Source of the DNA: Mycolicibacterium tusciae
GTDB lineage: Bacteria > Actinomycetota > Actinomycetes > Mycobacteriales > Mycobacteriaceae
Direction of reading: 5' to 3'
Assembly: GCF_002086795.1 (NCBI RefSeq)
Contig: NZ_MVIM01000006.1
Span: 62,001 to 126,000, forward strand
Length of the DNA: 64,000 nt
The translations under genes were made by a program, and so were the position numbers. This document shows positions 1-10,399 of the stretch, in pieces (the stretch's first letter is position 1; the number at the start of each line of letters is the position of its first letter). Below the pieces are notes generated by a model. It did no database searches. It was not told where the DNA came from and saw nothing but the letters and a program-made list of their open reading frames with translations.

Positions 1-1394
1 CGCTCGTCGGCGAGCCGCAGCGCGGTCACCGTGCGATCGTGGTGCTCGTCGAGGCCGACCTCACCCGCATCGAGTTGGCCGACTCGGCCCTGCACGGTCT
101 CGAACTCCGCCTGTGTCTGCTGGGCTTTGGCTGCGGCCTCGTCGATCCCGACGGTCAGCCGTGCGACGGTCTCGTCGATCGACTCGACGCGGGTGCGCAT
201 CGTGTCCACCTGGCCGGCCAGCCGGGCCAGACCCTCACGGCGGTCGGCCTCGGCGCGGACGGCGGCCAGATGGGCGCGTTCGGCTTCTGCGGCGACACCT
301 TCGCGCGCACTGAGTTCGGCGCGGGCGGCTTCCAGGCGCTTGCGCGATTCGTCCAGCTCCGCAAGCAGTCGGCGCTCCTGGGCGGCGACCTCTTCGGCCT
401 TGGCCTCAAGCTCGTCGGGGTCGGGGCCGGTCGACGCTTCGGGCTCGCTGTCCAGGTGCTGGGCCCGCTCGCTGGCGATGCGCACCGTGGCGCTGACCCG
501 TTCGGCCAACGCCGACAGCGAAAACCAGGTCTGCTGAGCGGATTCCGCGCGCTCGCTGAGGGTGCCGACCGCCGACTCGTGCGCGTTCAGCTCGACGGTA
601 CGCGCCTCGAGCCGCGCCGCCAGATCGTCGTGTTCGCGGCGCAGCGTCGTCTCGGTCTGGTTGGTGTTCTCGAACTCCGCCATGCGGACGACGAGGTCGT
701 CGGCCGCCAGCCGCAACCGGGCGTCGCGCAGGTCGGCCTGGATGGTCTGGGCGCGGCGAGCCATCTCCGCCTGCCTGCCCAGCGGCTTGAGCTGACGACG
801 CAGCTCGGTCGTCAAATCCGTCAGCCGCGCCAGGTTGGCCGACATCGAGTCGAGCTTGCGGACGGCCTTTTCCTTGCGCTTGCGGTGCTTGAGGACACCC
901 GCGGCCTCTTCGATGAATGCGCGCCTGTCCTCGGGCCGGGATTCGAGGATCTCGGAGAGCTTGCCCTGCCCGACGATCACGTGCATTTCGCGGCCGATGC
1001 CGGAGTCGGACAGCAGTTCCTGCACGTCCATCAAACGGCAACTGGCGCCGTTGATCTCGTACTCGCTGCCGCCGTCACGGAACATCCGGCGGGTGATCGA
1101 CACCTCGGAGTATTCGATCGGCAGCGAGTTGTCGGAGTTGTCGATCGTTACCGTCACCTCGGCACGGCCGAGCGGCGGGCGCGACGACGTGCCTGCGAAG
1201 ATGACGTCTTCCATCTTGCCGCCGCGCAGAGTCTTGGCACCCTGTTCGCCCATCACCCACGTGAGCGCGTCGACCACGTTCGACTTGCCGGACCCGTTCG
1301 GGCCGACGACACAGGTGATGCCTGGCTCGAAGCGCAGAGTCGTCGGCGAAGCAAACGACTTGAAGCCCTTCAGGGTCAGACTCTTGAGGTGCAC
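1..1394 (-). CDS. smc: Chromosome segregation protein SMC (N-terminal part, cut by window edge)
   Basis: SMC is the ATPase of the bacterial condensin that folds and segregates the chromosome together with ScpA and ScpB. The visible 464 residues hold the N-terminal head: the Walker A motif GPNGSGKS at residues 31-38, then the conserved head stretch ending in [15 protein letters not shown] and KHRKRKEKA. From about residue 170 the sequence becomes a long heptad-like, Glu/Arg/Ala-rich coiled coil. The family is usually near 1,200 residues, so about 60% lies beyond position 1. The start is GTG at 1394, giving [14 protein letters not shown], the classic SMC N-terminus. The upstream acylphosphatase ends 26 nt away on the same strand, as in other mycobacteria. 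Confidence 0.97.
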   Translation of the reverse strand, partial: MHLKSLTLKGFKSFASPTTLRFEPGITCVVGPNGSGKSNVVDALTWVMGEQGAKTLRGGKMEDVIFAGTSSRPPLGRAEVTVTIDNSDNSLPIEYSEVSITRRMFRDGGSEYEINGASCRLMDVQELLSDSGIGREMHVIVGQGKLSEILESRPEDRRAFIEEAAGVLKHRKRKEKAVRKLDSMSANLARLTDLTTELRRQLKPLGRQAEMARRAQTIQADLRDARLRLAADDLVVRMAEFENTNQTETTLRREHDDLAARLEARTVELNAHESAVGTLSERAESAQQTWFSLSALAERVSATVRIASERAQHLDSEPEASTGPDPDELEAKAEEVAAQERRLLAELDESRKRLEAARAELSAREGVAAEAERAHLAAVRAEADRREGLARLAGQVDTMRTRVESIDETVARLTVGIDEAAAKAQQTQAEFETVQGRVGQLDAGEVGLDEHHDRTVTALRLADE

Positions 1395-1420
1395 GACGTG
1401 CCACACTACCGTCGCGCAGG

Positions 1421-1705
1421 CTAACGCTCGGTGAACCCCGATAGCGTTTCGCCGACTTCTGACCAATCCGCGATCACTTTGTCGACATGGCCCGGCGTAT
1501 GGCCACCTTGTAGCAGGTCAAGTAACTTTTCGCAGGCCTCGCGCGGGCCCTGCGCGACCACTTGAACGCGGCCGTCGGGCCTGTTCGAGGCGTATCCGGT
1601 CAACCCGAGTTCCAGCGCGCGCGACCGGGTCCACCACCGGAAGCCGACTCCCTGCACGTGGCCGTGCACCCATGCAGTGAGTCGTACCTCAGCTAACTCC
1701 TGCAT
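1421..1705 (-). CDS. acyP: Acylphosphatase
   Basis: This small (about 94 residue) enzyme hydrolyses carboxyl-phosphate bonds such as acetyl phosphate. The signature [15 protein letters not shown] near residues 11-25 contains the phosphate-binding loop with its catalytic Arg. The catalytic Asn is in [17 protein letters not shown]. Two consecutive ATG codons occur at 1708 and 1705; I give the second, and the first adds one Met. The start lies inside the end of the OsmC-like gene (overlap 17-20 nt), so translation is probably coupled. smc follows directly, the conserved actinobacterial order. Confidence 0.93.
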   Translation of the reverse strand: MQELAEVRLTAWVHGHVQGVGFRWWTRSRALELGLTGYASNRPDGRVQVVAQGPREACEKLLDLLQGGHTPGHVDKVIADWSEVGETLSGFTER

Positions 1706-2105
1706 CATCTACCTCAAACGTCACTTTGGTACCGGACTTGAGTGTGCGGCCCACCGTGCAGACCTGATCGATCGCCCGCTCCACGACAGTGAGTACCCGC
1801 GCCCGCTCCTCTGCCGACAGCCCCGACAGGTCGAGTTCCATCCGCTCCTCCAGCAGCGGGTAGCGCTCCTGCTCGCGATCGGCCGGGCCCGACACCCGGA
1901 TCGTGGTCGAGTAATCCGCCCCAAGGCGACGCTGCAAGGGGGCGTCGCTGGCCATGCCGCTGCAGGCCGCCAGCGCGATCTTCATCAGCTCGCCGGGGGT
2001 GAACACGCCCTCGACATCCTCGCTGCCGACGAGTACCTCGGCACCGCGCGCGCTGCGTCCGGTGTAGCGGCGGGCGCCGGTGCGCTCAACCCACAGTTCA
2101 GTCAT
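1689..2105 (-). CDS. OsmC/Ohr-family peroxiredoxin-like protein
   Basis: A 138-residue OsmC-fold protein. The family reduces organic hydroperoxides with two conserved cysteines. Here Cys48 lies in KIALAACSGM and Cys116 in AIDQVCTVGRTL, both where the family carries its redox pair. The start is the ATG at 2105, preceded by a clear GGAAGGA ribosome binding site. The frame is open further upstream, but that extension lacks family similarity. The gene sits between mutM and acyP in a run of minus-strand genes. Its exact substrate (lipid or peptide hydroperoxide) cannot be told from sequence, and YhfA-type OsmC proteins are an alternative. Confidence 0.88.
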   Translation of the reverse strand: MTELWVERTGARRYTGRSARGAEVLVGSEDVEGVFTPGELMKIALAACSGMASDAPLQRRLGADYSTTIRVSGPADREQERYPLLEERMELDLSGLSAEERARVLTVVERAIDQVCTVGRTLKSGTKVTFEVDDAGVS

Positions 2106-2186
2106 GGTTCTTTCCTTCCCCGCGAGTGACCGCAAAATGCCATCCTTCGCGGCGTGTCGACGTACAAACACGGTCGCTCGCGGCGG

Positions 2187-3044
2187 TTATTCCCGCCGGA
2201 CCCGCGGGCGTGGTTGGCATTTCGGGCAATAGAACGACGAGCGGTTCATGAACTTCTCCCGCCCCATCACCGCGCCGCACCGCCGGCACGGCTCACCCTC
2301 GCGGCCGTAGGCGTCCAGCGAACGTTCGAAATAGCCGGACTCGCCGTTGACATTCACATACAGCGAGTCGAAGGACGTGCCTCCCTGGCCGAGCGCCTCG
2401 GTCATCACCTCGGCGGCGGCGTCGAGCACCTCGGCCAGCTTCGACCGGGTCAGCGACGACGCCAGTCGCGCACCGTTGACGCGTGCCCGCCACAGCGCCT
2501 CGTCGGCGTAGATGTTGCCGATTCCCGATACGACCGTCTGATCGAGCAGCTGCCGCTTGATCTCGGAATGCTTGCGCCGCAACACCGTGACAACGCCATC
2601 GCGATTGAATTCCGGGTCCAGCGGATCGCGGGCCACGTGCGCGACGGGAAAGGGAACATCGGTGCCCTCGACGGTGACGAGGTCGGCCAACATCCATCCC
2701 CCGAACGTGCGCTGGTCCACGAAACTCAGCGCGGTGCCATCGTCGAGCAGTGCCGCGATGCGCAAGTGATCCTCGCGCGGCAGGGGTCCGAGCAGCATTT
2801 GTCCGCTCATCCCGAGATGGACGACGAGCGCTGAGCCATCATCAAGCGTCAGCCACAGGTACTTCCCGCGTCGCCCCGTTCCGACAATCCGCGAATCGAG
2901 CAGGCGCGCCGTCAGGTCGGCGGGCCCAGCCTCGTGACGACGCACAGCGCGTGGATGATGAACCCGCACAGCGGTAATGGTCTTGTCGACGACGTGTGCG
3001 TCCAACCCCCGGCGAACGACCTCGACTTCGGGAAGTTCAGGCAT
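2187..3044 (-). CDS. mutM: Formamidopyrimidine-DNA glycosylase (Fpg/MutM)
   Basis: A bifunctional base-excision repair enzyme that removes 8-oxoguanine and formamidopyrimidines and cleaves the abasic strand. The N-terminus [14 protein letters not shown] supplies the catalytic Pro2 and Glu3 after Met removal. The helix-two-turn-helix region includes [12 protein letters not shown]. The C-terminus holds a CxxC...CxxC zinc finger (CRRCGAVMG ... YCPKCQ). At 285 residues it is normal length. It overlaps the end of rnc by 8 nt, so the two are probably co-transcribed. MutT1, which cleans oxidised nucleotides, is encoded about 26 kb away. Confidence 0.97.
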   Translation of the reverse strand: MPELPEVEVVRRGLDAHVVDKTITAVRVHHPRAVRRHEAGPADLTARLLDSRIVGTGRRGKYLWLTLDDGSALVVHLGMSGQMLLGPLPREDHLRIAALLDDGTALSFVDQRTFGGWMLADLVTVEGTDVPFPVAHVARDPLDPEFNRDGVVTVLRRKHSEIKRQLLDQTVVSGIGNIYADEALWRARVNGARLASSLTRSKLAEVLDAAAEVMTEALGQGGTSFDSLYVNVNGESGYFERSLDAYGREGEPCRRCGAVMGREKFMNRSSFYCPKCQPRPRVRRE

Positions 3045-3741
3045 CTTCGTCTGCAGCGGACGTCAGCGCGTTCCACGCCGCAGCGGCCGCCTTGAGTTCG
3101 GCCTCTTTCTTCGTGCGGCCGACCCCCCTGCCGTACTCATCGTCGGCGATGATCACCATCGCGGTGAATTCCTTGTCGTGGTCCGGCCCGGTTGATGTCA
3201 CCGTGTACGAGGGCACACCCATGCCGCGGGATGCGGTGAGCTCCTGCAGACTGCTCTTCCAGTCCAGCCCCGCACCCAGCGTTGGCGCGGTGTCCAGCAG
3301 CGAAGCGAACAGGCGCAAGATCACCTCCCGCGCCGTGACGATGCCGTGCTCCAAATAGATTGCACCGAGCAGGGATTCGACACCGTCGGCGAGGATACTG
3401 GCCTTGCCTGCGCCGCCGGAGTTTTCCTCACCCTTGCCCAGCAGCAGGTAGGCGCCGAGCCCGTCGTCCGACAGTTCACGTCCGACGTCGGCCAGCGCAT
3501 GGGTGTTGACGATGCTTGCCCGCAGCTTGGCCAAATCACCCTCGGTGCGATCGGGGTGGCGGTGATAGAGCTCCTCGGTGATGGTCAGCCCGAGTACAGC
3601 GTCGCCGAGGAACTCCAACCGCTCGTTGGTGGGCAATCCGCCGTTCTCGTACGAGTAACTGCGATGGGTTAGTGAAATGGTGAGCAGTTCGTCGGGCAGG
3701 TCGACGCCCAGCGCCTTGAGCAGTGGCGTGCGGTCAGTCAC
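3037..3741 (-). CDS. rnc: Ribonuclease III
   Basis: A double-strand-specific endoribonuclease that processes rRNA precursors and structured mRNAs. The family signature [13 protein letters not shown] is near residues 40-52, with the second acidic cluster at [16 protein letters not shown]-terminal dsRNA-binding domain follows ([14 protein letters not shown] ... [16 protein letters not shown]). The start chosen is GTG 3741, giving [13 protein letters not shown] and 234 residues. The frame is open further upstream but runs antiparallel through DUF177 and looks non-coding. It overlaps the DUF177 gene by 8 nt and mutM by 8 nt, a tightly coupled trio. Confidence 0.96.
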   Translation of the reverse strand: MTDRTPLLKALGVDLPDELLTISLTHRSYSYENGGLPTNERLEFLGDAVLGLTITEELYHRHPDRTEGDLAKLRASIVNTHALADVGRELSDDGLGAYLLLGKGEENSGGAGKASILADGVESLLGAIYLEHGIVTAREVILRLFASLLDTAPTLGAGLDWKSSLQELTASRGMGVPSYTVTSTGPDHDKEFTAMVIIADDEYGRGVGRTKKEAELKAAAAAWNALTSAADEDA

Positions 3742-4309
3742 GGGTGTCCTCGTCGAACATGCCCGAGAGCTTGGCCCATCGCGGGTCGATCTTTTCGTGC
3801 TGGTGTCCCGGTTCGGCCGTCGCCAACGGAACACCACAGTCGGCGCACAGCCCGATGCAGTCGGGGCCGCACAGCGGGACGAACGGCAACGCCAGGCCGA
3901 CGGCGTCGATGATCGGCTGCTCCAGGTCGACGGTGTCGTCCACCACGCGGCCTAGCTCGTCGGCCTCGGTGGTCTCATCGGTGGCGCTGTCGGGATAGGC
4001 GAACAGTTCGGTGATGTCGATGTCAACGTGCCCGGTGATCGGCGTCAGACAGCGCGCACACTCACCGACCGTCGGGGCGGACACCGTGCCGGTGACCAGA
4101 ACTCCCTCCGAGACGGCTTCGAACCGCAGATCCAGATCCAGCGGGGCGCCCTCGTCGATCGCGATCAGGTCCAGTCCGATACGCATGGGACTGGGCACGG
4201 TTTCGGTGACGGTCATCATCGACCCCGGCCTGCGGCCGAGCCTGGAGATGTTCAGCACGAGCGGCGATCGCGAGGCCCGCCGCGCCCCCGACTTCGCATG
4301 CGTCGCCAT
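3734..4309 (-). CDS. DUF177/YceD-family protein
   Basis: A 191-residue YceD-type protein. In many bacteria this family precedes rpmF and is linked to 23S rRNA maturation and L32. Here rnc follows instead and no rpmF is present. Visible features are CARC near the middle and a C-terminal Cys cluster (CGPDC, CADCG) followed by a His, which suggest metal binding. The ATG at 4309 gives [20 protein letters not shown] with a basic N-terminus. Upstream in-frame codons overlap the sepIVA gene and look non-coding. Function is inferred from the family and from coupling to rnc. Confidence 0.88.
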   Translation of the reverse strand: MATHAKSGARRASRSPLVLNISRLGRRPGSMMTVTETVPSPMRIGLDLIAIDEGAPLDLDLRFEAVSEGVLVTGTVSAPTVGECARCLTPITGHVDIDITELFAYPDSATDETTEADELGRVVDDTVDLEQPIIDAVGLALPFVPLCGPDCIGLCADCGVPLATAEPGHQHEKIDPRWAKLSGMFDEDTRD

Positions 4310-4341
4310 AGGGATCGATCTTACGGCGGCCGTCCCGGGGG

Positions 4342-5079
4342 CTAGCGAGCTGCGTAGTCGTGCGTCCCCGCCGCGGTCCGCAGCTGATGGCGGCCGCGGC
4401 CAACCGACCTCAGCGTGCCGTTGAGGAAGTCCTCGAACTCGGCCAGCTTGCTGTCGACGTAGATGTCGCATTCGCCGCGCAGTCGGTCGGCCTCGGCGTG
4501 CGCCGAGTCGATGAGGCGGGTGGCTTCCAGCGTGGCGGTCTGGACGATCTCGGTCTGGGCGACCAGCCGCTGCTGTTCCTTGATGCCCTCCTGCACGGCC
4601 TTCTCGTAGGCGAGGTTGCCGTTCTCGATGAGCCGGTCGGCCTCGTTCTTGGCACGTCCCGTGCTCGCCTCGTACTCGCGCTTTGCGGTGGCGGCCAGAC
4701 GGGAGGCCTCTTCGCGCGCCTCTGCGACCATGCGCTCGCTGTGCTGGCGGGCCTCGCCGACCATGCGGTCAGCCTGGGACTTCGCGTCGGCGAGCAGTCG
4801 GTCGGCCTCGGCGCGGGCGTGGTTGACCAGGGAATCCGCCTCGGCTGTTGCCGACGACACCATGGATCCGGAGTGCTCCTTGGCCTCGCGCAACAACGAG
4901 TCGCGGGCGTCCAGCACATCCTGGGCGTCGTCGAGTTCGCCGGGGATCGCGTCCTTGATGTCGTCGATCAACTCCAGGACATCGCCGCGGGGCACGACGC
5001 AGCCTGCCGTCATGGGCACACCGCGCGCTTCTTCCACAATCGCGCCCAACTCGTCGAGCGCTTCAAATACTCGGTACAC
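4342..5079 (-). CDS. sepIVA: SepIVA, DivIVA-like septation factor
   Basis: A 245-residue, largely coiled-coil protein matching mycobacterial SepIVA (Rv2927c family), an essential divisome-associated factor with DivIVA similarity. The N-terminus, MYRVFEALDELGAIVEEARG, is followed by a long helical region of repeated AEADRLxxDAK/ARxxSERMV heptads and an FxDFLNGTL segment near the C-terminus. The start is GTG 5079 with GGAGG about 8-9 nt upstream. It sits at the head of the rnc/mutM/smc run. In M. tuberculosis the PDIM lipid locus begins just beyond this gene; here a hemerythrin-like gene follows. Confidence 0.93.
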   Translation of the reverse strand: MYRVFEALDELGAIVEEARGVPMTAGCVVPRGDVLELIDDIKDAIPGELDDAQDVLDARDSLLREAKEHSGSMVSSATAEADSLVNHARAEADRLLADAKSQADRMVGEARQHSERMVAEAREEASRLAATAKREYEASTGRAKNEADRLIENGNLAYEKAVQEGIKEQQRLVAQTEIVQTATLEATRLIDSAHAEADRLRGECDIYVDSKLAEFEDFLNGTLRSVGRGRHQLRTAAGTHDYAAR

Positions 5080-5282
5080 GGCAACACCCTCCAGGCGTAG
5101 TTGACAGTTACCAGTGTGCCTGGTGTTACGCCTGTGACTCAGCTACCGAACCGGTGTGTCGCGTCTCGACCGGTTTCACTGCGTCACCGCTCCCAGGCCG
5201 CAGGCCCGTCTGCTCTGCTTCGCGCAACATTATGTCAACACGCAGAGTGGGCGCGCGCCCCGAGCCGTGAGCAGCGGCGTGG

Positions 5283-5849
5283 CTAGCGAAGGGCAGCGGA
5301 GATCGCGTCACGCGCGCGGTCGAGCATCGAGGCGAACGGGCCCACGGCGAAGTTGGCCTTGGCCGACTCGACGCCCGCGTGCGGACGAGTGGGGGCGATG
5401 GCCTCTGCAGCCAATACGGCCTTCGCCATGCGACCGAGGTCATCGGCGTCGAGTTCACGCTCCAATCGGTTGAACTCCTCGAGTTCTTCGCGCTCGGCAT
5501 GGTCGAGAACCGACCCGCGGAACAGCGACAACTCGTCGAGGAACTCTTGCGAGCCGATGTCCATCGCTTCGAGCGCGGATAGCACTTCCTTGGAGTCGTG
5601 CTCCTCCACGAGACGAGCGTCGACGATGATGTCGCCGCCCTCGACCTCGTGGCGCACCCGCGGATGGACCACCATTTCCTCGGCGGTCTCATGCACCGCC
5701 AGCAGTTGCCGCAGTTCGGTGAAGGCCTTGCGGCGCGCGTCATCGGACGACGCCGAGAACACTTCTTCGAACATGTCTTTGATCAAATTGTGCTGGTCCT
5801 TCAGGAATCTGACGACGTCATCGGTCGACTGAACGAATGTTTCGACCAT
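5283..5849 (-). CDS. Hemerythrin HHE domain protein
   Basis: A 188-residue protein with two helical HHE cation-binding repeats. Likely di-iron ligands are visible: HNLIKDMFEEVF near residue 20, VHETAEEMVVHPRVR near 53-66, EEHDSKEVL near 83, and LDHAEREELEEF near 116. The family binds oxygen, NO or iron; mycobacterial members have been tied to oxidative stress and sigma-factor outputs. It stands alone with about 200 bp upstream of sepIVA and 80 bp before coaD. I cannot assign a specific substrate. It occupies the place where M. tuberculosis carries its large PDIM/PGL region. Confidence 0.9.
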   Translation of the reverse strand: MVETFVQSTDDVVRFLKDQHNLIKDMFEEVFSASSDDARRKAFTELRQLLAVHETAEEMVVHPRVRHEVEGGDIIVDARLVEEHDSKEVLSALEAMDIGSQEFLDELSLFRGSVLDHAEREELEEFNRLERELDADDLGRMAKAVLAAEAIAPTRPHAGVESAKANFAVGPFASMLDRARDAISAALR

Positions 5850-5930
5850 GGGGTAACCACACTTTCTTGCGATCGAGTTGGGGCGCTATGGGCTGTGCGC
5901 CACCTTGTCGGTTACCCGTGTGAGTCCAGA

Positions 5931-6407
5931 TCAACCCTTGAGCTTGGCCTGCAGCCGCACGTTGACGGCCTCGGGCAACAATGCGGAGACGTCGCCGCCG
6001 AGCGACGCGACCTCCTTCGCCAGCGAGGACGATACGAACGAATACGTCGGCGTGGTGGCGACGAAGAACGTGTCGACGCCTGCAATGTGCTTGTTCATCT
6101 GCGCCATCTGCAGTTCGTATTCGAAATCCGTCCCGGTGCGCAGACCCTTGACGATCGCGGTCAGCCCGCGGTTCTTGACGAAGTCGACCACCAGACCCGC
6201 ACCGGACTCCGCCCGCAGATTCGGCAGATGCGTCGTCGATTCCTCGATCATCGCGATGCGCTCGTCGAGGCTGAACATCCCCTTCTTGTTCGGGTTGACC
6301 AGTACGGCCACCACGACCTCGTCGAACTGGGCCGCTGCGCGCTCGAAGATGTCGACATGGCCGAGGGTTATCGGGTCGAAGGACCCCGGGCATACGGCGC
6401 CGCTCAT
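5931..6407 (-). CDS. coaD: Phosphopantetheine adenylyltransferase
   Basis: Catalyses the penultimate step of coenzyme A synthesis, transferring AMP from ATP to 4'-phosphopantetheine. The nucleotidyltransferase motif [10 protein letters not shown] is near residues 8-17, and [16 protein letters not shown] holds the second ISSTxVR-like motif. At 158 residues it is full length. Start ATG 6407. A TACCGT -10 element sits 8 nt before the start with no obvious ribosome binding site, so the transcript is probably leaderless. It follows rsmD by 22 nt, the usual rsmD-coaD order. Confidence 0.97.
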   Translation of the reverse strand: MSGAVCPGSFDPITLGHVDIFERAAAQFDEVVVAVLVNPNKKGMFSLDERIAMIEESTTHLPNLRAESGAGLVVDFVKNRGLTAIVKGLRTGTDFEYELQMAQMNKHIAGVDTFFVATTPTYSFVSSSLAKEVASLGGDVSALLPEAVNVRLQAKLKG

Positions 6408-6415
6408 GGGGAACG

Positions 6416-6421
6416 ACGGTA
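6416..6421 (-). promoter_or_regulatory. -10 element (TACCGT) of coaD
   Basis: Minus-strand TACCGT, 8 nt before the coaD ATG. It fits the mycobacterial TANNNT consensus and implies a leaderless transcript. Confidence 0.5.
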
Positions 6422-6429
6422 CAGGGCGG

Positions 6430-6984
6430 TCAAGCCCGCTCGGCGAGTTCCAGCCGGGTGTCGCCGTAGGTGCGCGACGGCCACACCTCCCATCCGTCGG
6501 GCCACGTCAGTGCCGGTCCCGACGCCGGGCGTTCGACGACGACCACCGTCCCTGTCGTGGTCCAGCCGCCGTGCGTCAAGGCGGACAGCACTCTTTCCAG
6601 ATCACCCGCGTCCACCGTGTAGGGCGGATCGGCCAGCACCAGGTCGGCGGGCCGCGCGGCGCCCGAAGCCAGCACTGTTGCGACCGCGCCGCGACGCACC
6701 GTCGCACGGCTCACGCCAAGAGCGGCGATGTTCTTGTCGATGATGCTCGCGGCCCGCTGGTCTGATTCGACGAATACCGCCGAGGCGGCTCCGCGGGACA
6801 GCGCCTCGAGGCCGAGCGCTCCCGAGCCGGCGTACAGATCGAGAACGGAGCGACCGGAAAGCTCCAGCCGCGCCGCCAGCAGATTGAACAGCGATTCCCG
6901 AACCCGGTCGGTGGTGGGGCGGGTTCCAGTGCGCGGCACTGTGATTCGCCGTCCACCCAGGGTGCCGGCGATGATGCGGGTCAG
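6430..6984 (-). CDS. rsmD: 16S rRNA (guanine966-N2)-methyltransferase RsmD
   Basis: A SAM-dependent methyltransferase that modifies G966 of 16S rRNA. The SAM-binding loop is [19 protein letters not shown] and the catalytic motif is LADPPYTV. The conserved N-terminal motif [12 protein letters not shown] is encoded only if translation begins at the CTG at 6984; no ATG, GTG or TTG lies between it and upstream pyc sequence. This CTG forms a CTGA overlap with the pyc stop codon, like the usual ATGA coupling. The first standard start is GTG 6939, which would delete that motif. With CTG the protein is 184 residues, close to the family's usual size. Confidence 0.88.
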   Translation of the reverse strand: MTRIIAGTLGGRRITVPRTGTRPTTDRVRESLFNLLAARLELSGRSVLDLYAGSGALGLEALSRGAASAVFVESDQRAASIIDKNIAALGVSRATVRRGAVATVLASGAARPADLVLADPPYTVDAGDLERVLSALTHGGWTTTGTVVVVERPASGPALTWPDGWEVWPSRTYGDTRLELAERA

Positions 6985-9900
6985 CTGACCACCACGAGCA
7001 GATCGCCACCCTCGACCTGTGCGGTGGCCGATACGGCGACGCGGTCGACCTGACCGGCCTTGGGCGCTGTGATCGCCGCTTCCATCTTCATGGCCTCGAT
7101 CGTCGCGATGGTCTGTCCGGCGTCGACCTTGTCTCCCGCGGTCACGCCGACGGTGACGACGCCCGCGAAGGGCGCGGCGACGTGGTCCGGGTTGGACCGG
7201 TCGGCCTTCTCGGCGGCGGGTACATCGGTGGCGATGCTGTTGTCACGCACCACGACCGGACGCAGCTGACCGTTGAAGATGCACATCACGGTGCGCATGC
7301 CACGGTCGTCGGGATCAGAGATCGCTTCCAACCCGATCAACAGCTCGACTCCGCGTTCGAGCCTGACCCGATGTTCGTCGCCGTGGCGCAGTCCGTAGAA
7401 GAACTGGTTCGCCGACAGGCCAGAGGTGTCTCCGTACAGCTCTCGATGCGCCTCGAATTCCTTTGTCGGACCGGGGAACAGCAGCCGATTCAAGGTGGCT
7501 TGTCGAGTTGTGCCGGGTTGGGCCAGCGCCGCCTCGTCCTCGTCGGAGAGCTCCTCGGTGGGCGGCGCCGGCGCCCGTCCGGCAAGTGCCTTGGTGCGCA
7601 ACGGTTCGGGCCAGCCGCCCGGCGGGTCGCCGAGTTCCCCCCGCAGGAATCCGATCACCGAGTCCGGGATGTCGAACCGCGCTGGGTCCGCCGCGAATTC
7701 GTCGGCGCTGATCCCGGCGCCCACCAGTGCCAGCGCCAGATCTCCGACCACTTTGGACGACGGCGTCACCTTCACCAGTCGTCCCAGGATGCGGTCGGCC
7801 GCGGCGTAATTCTCTTCGATCTCCTCGAAGCGATCCGCGAAGCCCAGCGCGATGGCCTGCTGGCGCAGGTTCGACAGCTGACCACCCGGGATCTCGTGGT
7901 GATACACCCGCCCCGTCGGGGATGGAGGGCCAGATGCTGCAACATCGAAGGGCGCGTACACCTTTCGCAACGCCTCGAAGTACGGTTCGAGATCGCACAC
8001 CGCCGGCAATGACAACCCGGTGTCGTATTCGGTGTGCGCGGCTGCCGCGACGATCGAGGACAACGCGGGCTGACTCGTCGTTCCCGCCAACGGCGCCGAG
8101 GCGCCATCGACGGCATTGGCACCCGCCTGCCATGCCGCCACATACGTGGCCAACTGCCCGCCGGGAGTGTCATGGGTGTGCACGTGCACCGGCAGGTCAA
8201 ACCGCCCGCGCAGCGCCGACACCAACGCGGTGGCTGCCTGCGGCCGTAGCAACCCGGCCATGTCCTTGATCGCCAGCACATGCGCACCGGCGTCGACGAT
8301 CTGCTCGGCCAGCTTGAGGTAGTAGTCCAGGGTGTACAGGTTCTCCCCTGGATCGGAAAGATCGCCGGTGTAACTCATCGCGACCTCGGCGATCGACGTG
8401 CCGGTCTCTCGGACCGCGTCGATGGCCGGGCGCATCGACTCGACATTGTTGAGCGCGTCGAAGATGCGGTAGATATCAATCCCGGTGCCCGTAGCCTCGG
8501 CCACGAACGCCTTGGTGACCGATTCCGGATACGGCGTGTACCCCACGGTGTTTCGGCCGCGCAGCAGCATCTGTAGGCAGATGTTCGGCATCGCCTCACG
8601 CAACGCGGCCAGGCGCTCCCACGGGTCTTCCTTCAAGAACCGAAGCGCCACATCGTAAGTCGCGCCACCCCAGCACTCCACCGACAACAGCTGCGGGGTC
8701 ATCCGCGCGATGTAGGGCGCCACCATAAGCAGGCCGGTCGTTCTCAGCCTGGTCGCCAACAGGGACTGGTGGGCGTCGCGGAACGTGGTGTCGGTGACCC
8801 CGACCGCCTTCGATTCGCGCATCCAGCGGGCGAACCCATCGGGGCCCAGTTCGGTCAGCAGCTGTTTGGACCCCGACGGCGGCGGCGACGCCAAATCGAC
8901 GTCGGGCAGCTTGTCGTGCGGGTACACCGTCGACGGTCGCGGACCGTGCGGTTGATTGACCGTGACGTCTGCCAGGTAGTTGAGGATCTTCGTACCGCGG
9001 TCGGCCGGGGTGTGTGCGGTCAGCAGGTAGGGCCGGTCGTCGATGAATGACGTGGTGATGCGTCCCGCGCGGAAATCCGGATCGTTGACGACGGCCAGCA
9101 GGAACGGGATGTTCGTCGACACCCCGCGCACCCGGAACTCGGCCAGCGCACGGCGCGACCGAGCGAGCGCCGCCGCGTAGTCGCGACCGCGACAGGTCAG
9201 CTTGACCAGCAGAGAGTCGAAGTGCGCCCCGATCTCCGCGCCCAAATGTGTGGCGCCGTCGAGCCGGATCCCCGCACCACCCGGCGACCGATAGCTCGTG
9301 ATGCGCCCGGTGTCGGGGCGGAACCCGTTGGCGGGATCCTCGGTGGTGATCCGGCACTGCATGGCAAAGCCTCGCGGCGCCGTCAATCCGTCCTGGCTCA
9401 GTCCGAGGTCCGCCAGCGTCTCCCCGTCGGCGATACGCAACTGACTCGCGACCAGATCGACGTCGGTGATCTCCTCGGTCACCGTGTGCTCGACCTGGAT
9501 GCGCGGGTTCATCTCGATGAACACGTAATGCCCACGCTCGTCGAGCAGGAACTCCACCGTGCCGGCATACGTGTAGTCGATAGAACGGGCGAAGGCGACC
9601 GCATCAGCACACATCTGGTCCCGCAGATCCACGGGAAGGTTTGGCGCAGGAGCCAATTCGATGACCTTCTGATGGCGACGCTGCATGCTGCAGTCACGCT
9701 CGAACAGATGCATCACACTGCCGTGTTTATCGGCGAGGATCTGCACCTCGATATGGCGCGGGTTGAGCACCGCCTGCTCGAGGTAGACCATCGGATCGCC
9801 GAACGCCGACTCGGCCTCACGGCTGGCCGCCTCGATCGCCTCACGCAGCGCGGAAGGCTCTGTGACGCGCCGCATTCCGCGTCCGCCGCCACCGGACACC

Positions 9901-10376
9901 GCCTTGACGAACAGCGGGAACTCCATGGTCTCGGACGCAGCGACCAGTTCGTCCACCGACGACGACGGCGCCGACGAGTTCAGCACCGGCAGACCGGCGT
10001 CGCGTGCCGCGGCGATCGCGCGGGCCTTGTTCCCCGTCAACTCGAGGATTTCCGCGCCCGGACCGATGAACGTGATCCCGGCATCCGCACACGCCGCCGC
10101 CAATTGCGGGTTCTCCGAGAGGAACCCATACCCGGGATAGACGGCATCAGCGCCCGCCTGCTGCGCGATGCGGATGATCTCGTCGACCGATAGGTATGCG
10201 CGTACCGGATGGCCGGTCTCACCGATCTGATACGACTCGTCGGCCTTCAGGCGGTGCTGGGAGTTGCGGTCCTCGTGCGCGTACACCGCGATGGTGGTGA
10301 TGCCCATCTCGTAGGCCGCCCGGAAAGCACGAATCGCGATCTCGCCGCGATTGGCCACCAGAACTTTGGAAATCAC
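6981..10376 (-). CDS. pyc: Pyruvate carboxylase
   Basis: A biotin-dependent anaplerotic enzyme forming oxaloacetate from pyruvate, bicarbonate and ATP. The 1,131 residues carry the full single-chain architecture. The biotin carboxylase domain is at about 1-450 ([17 protein letters not shown]; glycine-rich loop [11 protein letters not shown]). The carboxyltransferase domain is at about 530-830 ([16 protein letters not shown]; metal-binding HVHTHDTPG). The biotinyl domain has EAMKMEA and Lys1097 as the biotin site. It lies 23 nt after the VKOR gene and overlaps rsmD by 4 nt. In-frame GTG/ATG choices near the start agree with the family N-terminus. Confidence 0.98.
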   Translation of the reverse strand: MISKVLVANRGEIAIRAFRAAYEMGITTIAVYAHEDRNSQHRLKADESYQIGETGHPVRAYLSVDEIIRIAQQAGADAVYPGYGFLSENPQLAAACADAGITFIGPGAEILELTGNKARAIAAARDAGLPVLNSSAPSSSVDELVAASETMEFPLFVKAVSGGGGRGMRRVTEPSALREAIEAASREAESAFGDPMVYLEQAVLNPRHIEVQILADKHGSVMHLFERDCSMQRRHQKVIELAPAPNLPVDLRDQMCADAVAFARSIDYTYAGTVEFLLDERGHYVFIEMNPRIQVEHTVTEEITDVDLVASQLRIADGETLADLGLSQDGLTAPRGFAMQCRITTEDPANGFRPDTGRITSYRSPGGAGIRLDGATHLGAEIGAHFDSLLVKLTCRGRDYAAALARSRRALAEFRVRGVSTNIPFLLAVVNDPDFRAGRITTSFIDDRPYLLTAHTPADRGTKILNYLADVTVNQPHGPRPSTVYPHDKLPDVDLASPPPSGSKQLLTELGPDGFARWMRESKAVGVTDTTFRDAHQSLLATRLRTTGLLMVAPYIARMTPQLLSVECWGGATYDVALRFLKEDPWERLAALREAMPNICLQMLLRGRNTVGYTPYPESVTKAFVAEATGTGIDIYRIFDALNNVESMRPAIDAVRETGTSIAEVAMSYTGDLSDPGENLYTLDYYLKLAEQIVDAGAHVLAIKDMAGLLRPQAATALVSALRGRFDLPVHVHTHDTPGGQLATYVAAWQAGANAVDGASAPLAGTTSQPALSSIVAAAAHTEYDTGLSLPAVCDLEPYFEALRKVYAPFDVAASGPPSPTGRVYHHEIPGGQLSNLRQQAIALGFADRFEEIEENYAAADRILGRLVKVTPSSKVVGDLALALVGAGISADEFAADPARFDIPDSVIGFLRGELGDPPGGWPEPLRTKALAGRAPAPPTEELSDEDEAALAQPGTTRQATLNRLLFPGPTKEFEAHRELYGDTSGLSANQFFYGLRHGDEHRVRLERGVELLIGLEAISDPDDRGMRTVMCIFNGQLRPVVVRDNSIATDVPAAEKADRSNPDHVAAPFAGVVTVGVTAGDKVDAGQTIATIEAMKMEAAITAPKAGQVDRVAVSATAQVEGGDLLVVVS

Positions 10377-10399
10377 GCGCTACCGCCCCCGTCGGGTGT

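Noticed and set aside
39-1424. 461-codon frame opposite smc
   Set aside because: The minus strand encodes an unmistakable SMC head; the plus-strand product is low-complexity.
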